Positions 51,962 to 60,213 of a stretch of DNA of 64,000 nt are shown piece after piece. The DNA comes from Paenalcaligenes sp052103955 (GTDB lineage: Bacteria; Pseudomonadota; Gammaproteobacteria; Burkholderiales; Burkholderiaceae_B). A program made the position numbers and the translations under genes. The stretch lies in assembly GCA_052103955.1 (NCBI GenBank), contig JBQELO010000016.1, positions 1 to 64,000 of the forward strand, in the 5' to 3' direction. How positions within the stretch are numbered: position 1 is the stretch's first letter; every line of letters begins with the position of its first letter. The notes below the pieces were generated by a model that saw only the letters and a list, made by a program, of their open reading frames with translations, did not search any database and was not told the origin of the DNA.

Positions 51962-53248
51962 ATGAGTGCTATCGTAGATATTATCGGCCGTGAAATTCTG
52001 GATTCACGTGGCAACCCAACCGTTGAATGTGACGTATTACTGGAATCTGGTGCTATGGGGCGTGCCTCCGTACCTTCAGGCGCCTCTACTGGTGCGCGTG
52101 AAGCTCTGGAGTTGCGTGATGGCGATACCAGCCGTTACTTAGGTAAAGGCGTATTGCGCGCTGTTGAGAACTTGAACACAGAGATCTCTGAAGCCCTGAT
52201 CGGTTTGGATGCACAAGAACAAACTTTCATTGATCGTACCTTGATCGACTTGGACGGCACGGAAGATAAAAGCCGTTTGGGTGCTAACGCAATGTTGGCA
52301 GCCAGTATGGCTGTAGCGCGTGCAGCAGCAGACGATTCAGGTTTGTCGTTGTACCGTTACTTCGGTGGCAGCGGCCCAATGCAAATGCCTGTGCCAATGA
52401 TGAACGTGATCAACGGTGGCGCACACGCAAACAACACCTTAGACATGCAAGAGTTCATGATTCTGCCTATAGGTGCACGCAGTTTCCGTGAGGCATTGCG
52501 CATGGGTGCAGAAGTATTCCACGCGTTGAAAAAAATCATCGACAAACAAGGTATGTCCACAGCAGTGGGTGACGAAGGTGGTTTTGCTCCTAACGTAGCT
52601 AACCACGAAGCAGCTATCCAAATGATTCTGCAAGCAATCAATGAAGCTGGCTACGAAGCTGGTTCACAAATTGCTTTGGGTCTGGATTGTGCAAGCTCTG
52701 AGTTCTTCCGTGATGGTAAATACCATTTGGAAGGCGAGGGCGGCGTGTCGTTGACAGCGCAGGAATTCGTTAACTTGCTGGAAAGCTGGTGCGATAAATA
52801 CCCTATCATTTCTATCGAAGATGGTATGGCTGAAGACGATTGGGAAGGTTGGAAAATTCTGACTAACCAATTGGGTAAAAAAGTTCAGTTGGTGGGTGAT
52901 GATTTGTTCGTAACCAACACCAAAATTCTGAAAGAAGGTATTGATCTGGGTGTGGCTAACTCCATCCTGATCAAAATTAACCAAATCGGTACACTGACAG
53001 AAACTTTCGCCGCTATCGAAATGGCTAAGCGTCACGGTTACACAGCGGTGATTTCCCACCGTTCCGGTGAAACTGAAGACTCCACCATTGCTGATATCGC
53101 TGTGGCAACGAACGCTATGCAAATCAAAACAGGCTCTTTGTCCCGTTCTGATCGTATGGCTAAGTACAACCAGTTGCTGCGTATCGAAGAAGAACTGGCA
53201 GATGTAGCGTCTTACCCAGGCCGTAGCGCATTCTACAACTTGCGTTAA
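51962..53248 (+). CDS. eno: Enolase
   Basis: Glycolytic enzyme converting 2-phosphoglycerate to PEP; also a degradosome partner of RNase E in E. coli. It has 428 residues from ATG 51962 (MSAIVDIIGREILDSRGNPT). GDEGGFAPN near 206 holds the catalytic Glu, ILIKINQIGTLTET near 338 the catalytic Lys, and VISHRSGETEDS near 365-376 the substrate loop. An upstream extension to 51881 is not conserved and runs through the leader hairpin. ftsB follows after 47 bases. Confidence 0.98.
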   Translation: MSAIVDIIGREILDSRGNPTVECDVLLESGAMGRASVPSGASTGAREALELRDGDTSRYLGKGVLRAVENLNTEISEALIGLDAQEQTFIDRTLIDLDGTEDKSRLGANAMLAASMAVARAAADDSGLSLYRYFGGSGPMQMPVPMMNVINGGAHANNTLDMQEFMILPIGARSFREALRMGAEVFHALKKIIDKQGMSTAVGDEGGFAPNVANHEAAIQMILQAINEAGYEAGSQIALGLDCASSEFFRDGKYHLEGEGGVSLTAQEFVNLLESWCDKYPIISIEDGMAEDDWEGWKILTNQLGKKVQLVGDDLFVTNTKILKEGIDLGVANSILIKINQIGTLTETFAAIEMAKRHGYTAVISHRSGETEDSTIADIAVATNAMQIKTGSLSRSDRMAKYNQLLRIEEELADVASYPGRSAFYNLR

Positions 53249-53295
53249 GTGCTGCAGAGGGATGTACACTTACATCCCTCTTATAGGAATTACCC

Positions 53296-53580
53296 ATGCG
53301 CCTGCTTCTGCTTATTCTGATTGTGCTGAACTTAGTTACGCAATATGCGTTGTGGTTTGGCAAGAGTGGTTGGGAGCGGGTGCATGACATGCAGGCCAGA
53401 TTAGAAGAACAACAAGAAATTAATGCGGCACTGCAAGCGCGTAATAATGCGCTATTGGCAGAAGTACAAGATCTTAAAAGTGGTACTCAAGCCATTGAAG
53501 AACGGGCAAGGTCCGAGCTAGGTTTGCTGCACAACAATGAGGTGTATGTACAAATCTTGCCACCCGAAAATACGCCTTAA
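53296..53580 (+). CDS. ftsB: Cell division protein FtsB
   Basis: Bitopic divisome protein that forms the FtsQ-FtsB-FtsL complex. It has 94 residues. One N-terminal membrane helix (about 2-20) is followed by a coiled coil (about 30-66, LEEQQEINAALQARNNALLAEVQDL) and the conserved EERARSELGLLHNNEVYVQI segment. The eno-ftsB order is standard. AGGAA precedes the ATG. Its stop overlaps the convergent TadE-like gene by 4 bases, so no terminator separates them. Confidence 0.95.
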   Translation: MRLLLLILIVLNLVTQYALWFGKSGWERVHDMQARLEEQQEINAALQARNNALLAEVQDLKSGTQAIEERARSELGLLHNNEVYVQILPPENTP

Positions 53581-54476
53581 TAGCAGCAGGTAGCTCCCTC
53601 GCAGGCTGTTTCCTCAGACAACAAATCATTTGCTCCCTCGTCATCGGGTGGAGTAAGCATGTGCTCGTCTGTAGGAGGGCTGGGATGATCGGGGGCTGTA
53701 GCGCTGTTGCCAGCTAAGGGCGTACTGGCTACGGCCATGAAGCTTCTAGACGCCGCAGACTGCCAAGCCAGAGCAGTGCTGTTCGTGGCTGCTAAGCGTT
53801 GTATGGCGCTTTGTGGGCTAAGAGGCCATTGTATGGGGTGACTTTGCATGGGTAGGCTGAAATGCAGCCGTATAGGCAGTAAGCCTTGCGACTTCCCTTG
53901 TTGCAGATAAGGGTCGGCATCGCTAGGCCATAACAGACGCAATAAAGCTCGGCTAAGCGCTAAAGAGGGCTCGTACCAATAAATCAGTTGGGTGTGTAAG
54001 GTATTGGCTGCAAAGATGCTTTGATAAGTCGAGCGACTATTATTGGTTAAATGTTGCGCCAGTTGATGGTGCACGTTGATCTGTCTATAACCGTGTGCGC
54101 TACGTAGGCGAAGGGTTTGATCTTCGTGTTGCGTGAAATCTTGATCGCTGGGGGATAGCTGCCATATACGCCAAGGGTCAAAACCATAGCGTGAGGTGAA
54201 GCGGTGGTAGTAGCGTTGTTGATGGGCTGCGGAAGGCCACCAAGCGGCCACAGCGCGATCAAAGTGCTGTTGCATGGCTGTGGGCTCAAGGTGTTGGGTT
54301 ACGCCGTTACGGCCGCTTTCCTGCAGTGCTAATAGCAGTACTTGGCGTAGCATCCAAGCGCGTGTGGCGTCGTAGCTCAAAAGTAATAGAGCGCAGACTA
54401 CAGAAGCGATAAGCAGAAACTCTACACTGCTTGCGCCAGCTTGTTTGGGGTGTGAAGAGGAAAAAGAGAAAGGCAT
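53577..54476 (-). CDS. TadE-like (pseudopilin-type) membrane protein, orphan
   Basis: 299-residue protein of uncertain role. QAGASSVEFLLIASVVCALLLLSYD (about 12-36) has the glutamate and membrane helix of TadE-like pseudopilins. The rest (about 45-299) is a large, tryptophan- and histidine-rich, probably periplasmic domain without recognised motif, ending in CEGATCCY with three cysteines. No tad/flp secretion genes are adjacent. ATG 54476 was preferred over GTG 54500; both lie within a large inverted repeat and lack a clear ribosome-binding site. The identification is tentative. Confidence 0.55.
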   Translation of the reverse strand: MPFSFSSSHPKQAGASSVEFLLIASVVCALLLLSYDATRAWMLRQVLLLALQESGRNGVTQHLEPTAMQQHFDRAVAAWWPSAAHQQRYYHRFTSRYGFDPWRIWQLSPSDQDFTQHEDQTLRLRSAHGYRQINVHHQLAQHLTNNSRSTYQSIFAANTLHTQLIYWYEPSLALSRALLRLLWPSDADPYLQQGKSQGLLPIRLHFSLPMQSHPIQWPLSPQSAIQRLAATNSTALAWQSAASRSFMAVASTPLAGNSATAPDHPSPPTDEHMLTPPDDEGANDLLSEETACEGATCCY

Positions 54477-54530
54477 CGCAAGAATAGTGAATATAGACAC
54501 AGGTGGTCTATGTAGTATTCCTGCGATGCC
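54472..54530 (-). terminator. 59-base inverted repeat after dgkA
   Basis: GGCATCGCA-A-GAATA (54472-54486) and TATTC-C-TGCGATGCC (54516-54530) are near-perfect inverted repeats, extended inward by ATAGAC/GTCTAT. On the minus strand the structure is followed by TTTCTCTTTTTCC, so it can end dgkA. It also contains both possible start codons of the TadE-like gene. Confidence 0.65.
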
Positions 54531-54578
54531 CCGTTATGCGGAGATCAAGTGGCTGGTAGTAGCCGTGGTAGATAGTGC

Positions 54579-54959
54579 TTAGAGAAAAAAGCGATCACAC
54601 ACTACATATAGCCACCATGCGCCAGTCAGAATAAGGCTTAGCAATACGGCGGCGCTGCCTAAATCTTTGGCGCGTCCCAGTAAGGGATGATGTTCTAGGC
54701 TAATGCTATCGGCAAGAGCTTCGATGGCACTGTTAATCAGCTCAACAACCAACACAATAATTATGCAGGCGCAGAGCAGAAAAATTTCCGTCACATTGCG
54801 GCCCAGAAAAAAGGCTGTGGGCAACAATATAATGGCTAAGAATAGTTCTTGTCTGAAAGCGGCTTCATATTGAACTGCTGCACGTAAGCCTTGTATGGAG
54901 TACATAAAGGCTTTGAAAACGCGCTGTAAGCCGCCGCTGCTTTTGTAGGGAGAGTTCAT
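54579..54959 (-). CDS. dgkA: Diacylglycerol kinase
   Basis: Small inner membrane kinase that recycles diacylglycerol to phosphatidic acid. It has 126 residues from ATG 54959, which follows the hslO stop codon by one base; longer frames would overlap hslO. EAAFRQELFLAIILLP (about 34-49) and VELINSAIEALADSIS (about 72-87) are the active-site helices, with three transmembrane segments in total. Confidence 0.93.
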   Translation of the reverse strand: MNSPYKSSGGLQRVFKAFMYSIQGLRAAVQYEAAFRQELFLAIILLPTAFFLGRNVTEIFLLCACIIIVLVVELINSAIEALADSISLEHHPLLGRAKDLGSAAVLLSLILTGAWWLYVVCDRFFL

Positions 54960-54960
54960 A

Positions 54961-55878
54961 TTAATGCAGGGTTTTATCGCCTGTCTGTAGGTTGTCTGGA
55001 TTATCAATGAAAAGGCTGGCGCAATCAACAGGGTCAAACTGATAAGGTTTGCCACAGAAATTGCAGGCGACTTCGACTACGGCGCTTTCACGCAAAATAT
55101 CTTCTACTTCGTCTTTGCCCAACATGTGCAGCATACTGGCTACTTTTTCGCGAGAGCAAGGGCAGTGCCATTGAATGGGGGTGCCTTCAAGCTCGAGTAG
55201 ATCCTCTTCCCAGAACAAACGGTGTATCAGTGTTTGCGGGTGCAGATCACGCAATTCGTCGGGCTGTATGGTAGCTGCTAAGTGTTGAGCACGTTCCCAA
55301 CTTTGCTCTACGTTGGTTTCGGCTGGTGTGCCGCCTTGTCCGGGGAGCTTTTGCAGCAGTAAGCCTACCAAACGGTGGTCGTTAGCATGTAGCCAGATAC
55401 GCGTATCCAATTGCTCGGAGTGCAGCATGTAATCTTCCAGTGCTTGAGCGATGCTTTCACCAGTCAGGGGCACAATGCCTTGGTAAGGTTGCATGTGGGG
55501 ATTGTGTGCGGAAGGGTCCAGCACCACAATAAAACGCCCTTGACCATTCTGATTGATCAGTTCCTGCATGGAGGCTTCTTCTGAAATCTCGGCACCTTCA
55601 CGTAACGAAGCGGTAGCGCGAATTTTCAGATCAGCGGTGCATTCAACCACTAACAGAGCAACGGGGCCGTCGCCTTGTACTTGCAATACCAGTGAGCCAT
55701 CAAATTTCAGGTTGCTAGCCAGCAAAATAGCAGCGGCAGTTAGTTCACCTAATAATGTACGCACCGATAGGGGCAGGGTTTGGTGTTGCAAACCTGTTTG
55801 CCAGGCATCTTCTACATAGACAGTTTGTACTCTGGTGCTGCGGTCGGCAAATAGGTGTTTTTTTAACTCGTCGGTCAT
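54961..55878 (-). CDS. hslO: Redox-regulated chaperone Hsp33
   Basis: Holdase activated by oxidation. It has 305 residues. The C-terminal zinc switch has CPC (in WHCPCSREKV, about 238-240) and CNFC (in VEVACNFCGKPYQF, about 271-274). The N-terminal domain (about 1-185) has the usual SVRTLLGELTAAAILLASNLKF opening. The start ATG 55878 opens MTDELKKHLF. dgkA follows immediately. Confidence 0.96.
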   Translation of the reverse strand: MTDELKKHLFADRSTRVQTVYVEDAWQTGLQHQTLPLSVRTLLGELTAAAILLASNLKFDGSLVLQVQGDGPVALLVVECTADLKIRATASLREGAEISEEASMQELINQNGQGRFIVVLDPSAHNPHMQPYQGIVPLTGESIAQALEDYMLHSEQLDTRIWLHANDHRLVGLLLQKLPGQGGTPAETNVEQSWERAQHLAATIQPDELRDLHPQTLIHRLFWEEDLLELEGTPIQWHCPCSREKVASMLHMLGKDEVEDILRESAVVEVACNFCGKPYQFDPVDCASLFIDNPDNLQTGDKTLH

Positions 55879-55920
55879 GAAAGTGCTCAGAATGGAGTAA
55901 TGCGGGGAATTGAGTAAACG

Positions 55921-56457
55921 CTAGGCTTTGGCTGTTTGCTGAGTGATTCTGGCTTGCAGGTCGACTAAGCGGGTGCCTGCTAAGCGATCGTGCATAAACA
56001 AACCCTCTTTGTCGAACCAGCTCCACACAAAAATACTAAAGGGGGCGGCGACAATGAGTAGGTCCGTCGAGGCATAGCCAGTTAAGCTGGATAAGTACTC
56101 AATAAATAATGCGCAGGCGAGTGGAATGGGCCACATCAGTAGGTAACGCAGCAACAGCTGCATATAACCAGGTTTGGTTCCCTGTGTGGTTTCTAGCCGG
56201 ATGTACCATGTTTTCATGGGTAAGGTCTGGCCAGCACGACGCCATGCCATCATAAAATATAGGCCAATGGCAAGAAAGAGGATGAATTGTCGACTGTGTC
56301 GCAGATAGAGAGCGTGATAGCTCTTGGTCGCATAGTCAAAAATCAAGCCTACCAGAAAGATAATACCGAAAAGCAAAATGCTTTCGTACATCATGGAGGC
56401 AAATAGGCGGCGACGGCTAGGAACAGGAAGCGAAACGGGTACTGCTGTGGAGGCCAT
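55921..56457 (-). CDS. RDD family membrane protein
   Basis: 178-residue inner membrane protein with an RDD domain. The N-terminal RRRLFASMMYESILLFGIIFLVGLIF (about 15-40) carries the conserved arginines and first helix, and the domain has three or four helices. TWYIRLETTQG near 81-91 is the RDD-typical link, and the C-terminus (MHDRLAGTRLVDL) also fits the family. ATG 56457 was chosen because the longer frame adds non-conserved residues. Function unknown. hslO lies 42 bases downstream on the same strand. Confidence 0.82.
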   Translation of the reverse strand: MASTAVPVSLPVPSRRRLFASMMYESILLFGIIFLVGLIFDYATKSYHALYLRHSRQFILFLAIGLYFMMAWRRAGQTLPMKTWYIRLETTQGTKPGYMQLLLRYLLMWPIPLACALFIEYLSSLTGYASTDLLIVAAPFSIFVWSWFDKEGLFMHDRLAGTRLVDLQARITQQTAKA

Positions 56458-56523
56458 TACACGGTGTAACCTAATAAGCGTAAAAACACTATTATCCCGC
56501 AAATATGGCACTAAAGGGAGTGT

Positions 56524-56550
56524 GGTGACAATAGCAAATTTACTGTCACC
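56524..56550. other. Perfect inverted repeat GGTGACA/TGTCACC
   Basis: GGTGACA (56524-56530) and TGTCACC (56544-56550) are perfect inverted repeats with a 13-base spacer. They lie after the 44-residue gene and 67 bases before the RDD gene start. They could be a weak terminator or a protein-binding site. Confidence 0.4.
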
Positions 56551-56567
56551 CTAACATCCACGTTCTA

Positions 56568-56702
56568 TTACTTGAAGAAGAAACGGAACAGGTTTTTCAG
56601 TGCCAACAATGGGCGAAAACGCATTTGCTCTGCCATTGCTTCGTTTAGCAGTTGGCGTTCCAGTTCATCGGACATAGCGGCTTGAGCGTTGTAATGAGTC
56701 AT
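56568..56702 (-). CDS. 44-residue small protein, unknown function
   Basis: A complete short frame between the RDD gene and rlmL. It starts MTHYNAQAAMSDELERQLLN and ends LKNLFRFFFK. The first half is polar and acidic, the second basic and aromatic, so an amphipathic helix with a membrane-seeking end is plausible. A promoter with perfect -10 stands 33 bases upstream between two GGGTTAACCC palindromes. The ribosome-binding site is weak (GTGAG, about 8 bases before the ATG). I do not recognise a family. Support comes from the promoter, the snug position and a protein-like composition. Confidence 0.6.
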   Translation of the reverse strand: MTHYNAQAAMSDELERQLLNEAMAEQMRFRPLLALKNLFRFFFK

Positions 56703-56720
56703 GATGATACTCACGGTTGG

Positions 56721-56765
56721 TTAAGGGTTAACCCTATTATAGGGTTAACCCTTAAGAATGCTCAA
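56721..56765 (-). promoter_or_regulatory. Promoter with twin GGGTTAACCC operators
   Basis: TTAAGGGTTAACCCTA (56721-56736), TTA, TAGGGTTAACCCTTAA (56740-56755): a perfect 35-base palindrome made of two GGGTTAACCC sites. On the minus strand TATAAT (56741-56736) lies exactly between them, and TTGAGC (56765-56760) is the -35 with an 18-base spacer. Confidence 0.7.
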
Positions 56766-56804
56766 GACTTATGCTATGGGCTGTTGCGCAAGCGCTATGC
56801 TTTG

Positions 56805-58427
56805 TTACCGATAGCCTGCAGCCACCATGTCAAATGAGAATAAGCGGCACTCTAATGAGCCGTTAAACAGCGGTATGCGGCGCTTAGGTTTCAGACGCAT
56901 TTGGTTGGGCAATGTTAGGTCGCTGGTAATCATGTTGATATTCCAGCCAGCATAGTGTTGTTTCAACCATGCGGACCAATCACGCCAGAAAGCTTCTTGG
57001 TTGCCCTCTAGTCGTTCGCCATAAGGAGGGTTGCTGATTAGCCAGCCTTCTTCCGCAATTGGCATGGCTTCTAGTGCGTTACCTACTTCGAACCTAATGG
57101 TGTCGGGGGTAAGGTGGGCGCGTTCCAGGTTGCGTTTGGCAGCGTCAATAACGTCTGGGTCCAGGTCGTAACCTACAAGTGGTACGTCTAGCTTAGGGGC
57201 AATGCGTGAGCGAGCATCTTCTTTGAGGTCGCGCCACATACGGCTATCGTGCACACGCAAACGTTCAAAGTGAAAGGGACGCCAGATACCGGGAGGTGCG
57301 CCCAGCGCAATCCACGCTGCTTCTATCAAAATAGTACCGCTACCGCAGAAAGGGTCCATCAATGGGGAAGATGGATCCCAATCAGACAGTGCTAGTAAAC
57401 CAGCGGCCAAGTTTTCACGTAAAGGAGCTTCGCCCTTGTTGTGACGCCAACCGCGTTTAAACAGAGATTCACCGCTAGTGTCCAAGTACAACGTGGCGCT
57501 GGTAGCGTCTAGGAATAAATGTACTTTGGCATCAGGACGCACGGTATCAATACTAGGGCGTGCACCTTCGCATTCGCGTAAGCGATCACAGATGGCATCT
57601 TTGGTGCGCAGGTTGCAGAACTGCAAGCTTTGCATAGGGCTGCGGATGGCTGATGTGTCTACGCGCAGGGTGTCGTCAGGGCCAAACCATTGTTCCCACG
57701 CTACCGAATGTGCAAGTTCGTAGATGTCATCTTCTGTTTGTACAGGAGCTTTAGCAACTTGCAGCAAAATACGTGTGGCAATGCGCGAGTACAGATTAGC
57801 TTTTAATACGCCTTGCCAATCGGTTTTGAAGTGGCAGCCGCCTTTACCTAGTTTTGCATCGCTATAACCCAGCGCCTGTAACTCAGCCTCTAGCACCTCT
57901 TCCAAGCCTTGTGGGCAGGGGGCAAACACTGAAAAGGGCTGCGTAGTAGAAAAGTAGGTTTCGGTGCGACGTTTAGGGCCGTCACTTGCGCGAGTTGGAG
58001 CGCTATCCCTAGGTGTGAAGCGCGAAGCAGGACGTTCATCGGTGCGTGCTGGACGACGATGAGGGCGATCTTCGCTGTGCGCCGTACTCGCGTTGTCGCT
58101 GGGGCGTCGGTTAGGGCGTTCAGAGCGTTCAGTGCGTTCCCGTTGGGGTGCAGCAGAAGGACGACGATTAGCGTAATCGCCACGGCCTCTATCGCCTTGT
58201 GGGCTAGCGCTTGTACGACTTGCTGGGCGTTTGGCTGCACCAGAACGCGGAGCTTGGCGTGCTGGTTCTTCTTGTGCCGGAGCGTCGGCGGCTTGCTGGC
58301 GTTGTCGGTTCAGCGCCACTTTGGCACGTGCACCGCTTCGTAGGCGGGGTGCTGCCGCAGGGTCTACGTCGCTGACGACGGTTTTTTTCAGTGACAGCGT
58401 TTTTTTAGGTTTGTCTTGTTCTGACAT
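56805..58427 (-). CDS. rlmL: 23S rRNA methyltransferase RlmL-like (THUMP domain)
   Basis: Class I SAM RNA methyltransferase, predicted to modify 23S rRNA G2445. It has 540 residues. The first about 160 are disordered and rich in Arg, Ala, Ser and Pro. A ferredoxin-like plus THUMP domain (about 165-290) is followed by the methyltransferase core with MDPFCGSGTILIEAAWIAL (SAM motif, about 358-376) and SNPPYGERL (catalytic NPPY, about 461-469). The second (RlmK) methyltransferase of E. coli RlmKL is missing, as usual in betaproteobacteria. hemJ precedes it. Confidence 0.93.
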   Translation of the reverse strand: MSEQDKPKKTLSLKKTVVSDVDPAAAPRLRSGARAKVALNRQRQQAADAPAQEEPARQAPRSGAAKRPASRTSASPQGDRGRGDYANRRPSAAPQRERTERSERPNRRPSDNASTAHSEDRPHRRPARTDERPASRFTPRDSAPTRASDGPKRRTETYFSTTQPFSVFAPCPQGLEEVLEAELQALGYSDAKLGKGGCHFKTDWQGVLKANLYSRIATRILLQVAKAPVQTEDDIYELAHSVAWEQWFGPDDTLRVDTSAIRSPMQSLQFCNLRTKDAICDRLRECEGARPSIDTVRPDAKVHLFLDATSATLYLDTSGESLFKRGWRHNKGEAPLRENLAAGLLALSDWDPSSPLMDPFCGSGTILIEAAWIALGAPPGIWRPFHFERLRVHDSRMWRDLKEDARSRIAPKLDVPLVGYDLDPDVIDAAKRNLERAHLTPDTIRFEVGNALEAMPIAEEGWLISNPPYGERLEGNQEAFWRDWSAWLKQHYAGWNINMITSDLTLPNQMRLKPKRRIPLFNGSLECRLFSFDMVAAGYR

Positions 58428-58436
58428 GTAGGGAGA

Positions 58437-58859
58437 TCAAAAAGGTTTTAGCACAACGAGTATCAGCACCAGCAACAGCAGTAGTACAGGAATTTCGTTG
58501 AACCAGCGGTAGTACACGTGTGAATGACGGTTTTTACCCGCTAGGAAGTGTTGCAACAGCCGCCCACACCAAAGATGGTAGAGCACGAGCAGGGCAACTA
58601 ATAAAATCTTGGCGTGTATCCAGCCACGGCCAGTGCCTATCCCGTAATACAGAAATAGCACCAAGCCTGTGGCGATGGTGAGTACAGCCAACGGAAACAT
58701 AAAGCGATAAAGGCGTTTTGCCATACCTAGCAAAACCGCCGTCGCAGCAGGTTCTTGTGATTGTGCCAGATTCACGTAAATGCGAGGCAGATAAAACAGC
58801 CCCGCAAACCAGGACATCACAAAAAGAATATGAAAAACTTTGGTCCAGAGCATGAGCAT
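58437..58859 (-). CDS. hemJ: Protoporphyrinogen IX oxidase HemJ (CopD-like)
   Basis: Inner membrane haem synthesis enzyme of 140 residues with four hydrophobic helices. The conserved His in WTKVFHILFVMSWFAGLFYLPR (about 5-26) and Lys in WIHAKILL (about 80-87) are the residues known to matter in HemJ. It lies 9 bases before rlmL and 7 bases after proA on the minus strand, so the three genes are probably cotranscribed. Confidence 0.9.
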   Translation of the reverse strand: MLMLWTKVFHILFVMSWFAGLFYLPRIYVNLAQSQEPAATAVLLGMAKRLYRFMFPLAVLTIATGLVLFLYYGIGTGRGWIHAKILLVALLVLYHLWCGRLLQHFLAGKNRHSHVYYRWFNEIPVLLLLLVLILVVLKPF

Positions 58860-58866
58860 GAGTGTA

Positions 58867-60147
58867 TTAGCCGCGTAGCTGGCCTTCTCCGATAAGTACC
58901 CATTTTTGCGTGGTTAAACCTTCCAGACCTACCGGGCCACGTGCATGCAACCGGTTGGTGGAAATGCCAATCTCTGCGCCCAAACCGTATTCGAAACCGT
59001 CAGCAAAACAGGTGGGCAGGTTGACGTATACGGAGCTGGAGTCTACTTCACGTTGGAAGCGACGTGCAGCGTGCAGGTCTTCCGTTACGATGGACTCAGT
59101 ATGCTCTGAACTGTAGCGGTTAATGTGCTCCATGGCTTCGTCAAGCGAGTCCACGATACGCACCGCCAAAATAGGTGCCAAAAATTCGGTTTCCCAGTCG
59201 GCCTCTGCGGCAGGAATGGCTTGGCTAATTAAGGCTTGAGTGCGTTCACAGCCGCGTAGTTCTACCCCTTTTTCAATTAGGGCTTTGGCTATATTAGGCA
59301 GCAAAGCAGGGGCTACGTCGCTATGCACTAGTAGGGTTTCAGTGGTACCACAGATGCCGTAACGGTATGTTTTGGCATTGATCACTATAGGCAAGGCTTT
59401 AGCTGGATCAGCGGCTTTGTCTAGGTACAGGTGGCAGTTGCCGTCCAGATGTTTGATCAGGGGTACTTTGGCTTCTTCGTTTAAGCGTTGAATGAGGCCT
59501 TTACCGCCACGAGGTACGATGACGTCGATGTAGTCAGTTAGACGTACCATGATGCCTACAGCGGCACGGTCAGTGGTGTCTACCACTTGTACGGCGTCAG
59601 CGGGCAAGCCTGCGGCATCCAAACCTTGTCGAATGATCTGGCCTAGAGCCTGATTAGAGTGAAAGGCTTCGCTGCCGCCACGCAAAATGGTGGCATTGCC
59701 CGATTTTAAGCATAGCGCTGCCGCGTCAATAGTGACGTTAGGACGCGACTCGTAAATGATGCCAATGACACCTAGTGGTACACGCATCTGTGCTACCTGC
59801 ATACCATTGGGACGTGTAGAGCTTGGGCCTACTGTGCCAACGGGGTCTGGCATGTCAGCAATTTGACGCAGGCCTGTAGCCATAATTTCTAGGGCGCGAT
59901 CAGAAAGCTTCAAGCGTTCTAGCATTGCCGGCTCTAAACCACGTTCTTCGGCAGCCTTGATATCCAACGCATTGGCGGCTTGCAGCGTAGCTTTTTGTGC
60001 TTGGATGGCGTCGGCCATGCTGCGTAAAGCAAGGCTTTTGGCGTTACCAGAGGCGCTACGCATAATGCGAGCAGCAAGTCGGGCTTTTTGTCCCAATAGG
60101 TTCATGTGCTCTTGCAGAGCAGAGGAGGTAGAAGTTTGGGTAGACAT
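58867..60147 (-). CDS. proA: Gamma-glutamyl phosphate reductase
   Basis: NADPH-dependent step of proline synthesis, aldehyde dehydrogenase fold. It has 426 residues. The catalytic Cys lies in YRYGICGTTETLL near 264. VPRGGKGLIQRLNEEA near 205-220 and YVNLPTCFADGFEYGLGAEIGIST near 374-397 are conserved. proB is not in the window. The 66 bases between it and holA separate two transcription units. Confidence 0.97.
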   Translation of the reverse strand: MSTQTSTSSALQEHMNLLGQKARLAARIMRSASGNAKSLALRSMADAIQAQKATLQAANALDIKAAEERGLEPAMLERLKLSDRALEIMATGLRQIADMPDPVGTVGPSSTRPNGMQVAQMRVPLGVIGIIYESRPNVTIDAAALCLKSGNATILRGGSEAFHSNQALGQIIRQGLDAAGLPADAVQVVDTTDRAAVGIMVRLTDYIDVIVPRGGKGLIQRLNEEAKVPLIKHLDGNCHLYLDKAADPAKALPIVINAKTYRYGICGTTETLLVHSDVAPALLPNIAKALIEKGVELRGCERTQALISQAIPAAEADWETEFLAPILAVRIVDSLDEAMEHINRYSSEHTESIVTEDLHAARRFQREVDSSSVYVNLPTCFADGFEYGLGAEIGISTNRLHARGPVGLEGLTTQKWVLIGEGQLRG

Positions 60148-60213
60148 AAGTGTGTATCGCTAAAGATTAGGCGGGTGCCTACTCGTTACTATATCGTAGT
60201 ATGACTGGGTACG

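Noticed and set aside
56524..56550. GGTGACA/TGTCACC as a firm terminator of the small gene
   Set aside because: The repeat is perfect but lacks a T tract; kept only as an inverted repeat of unknown role.
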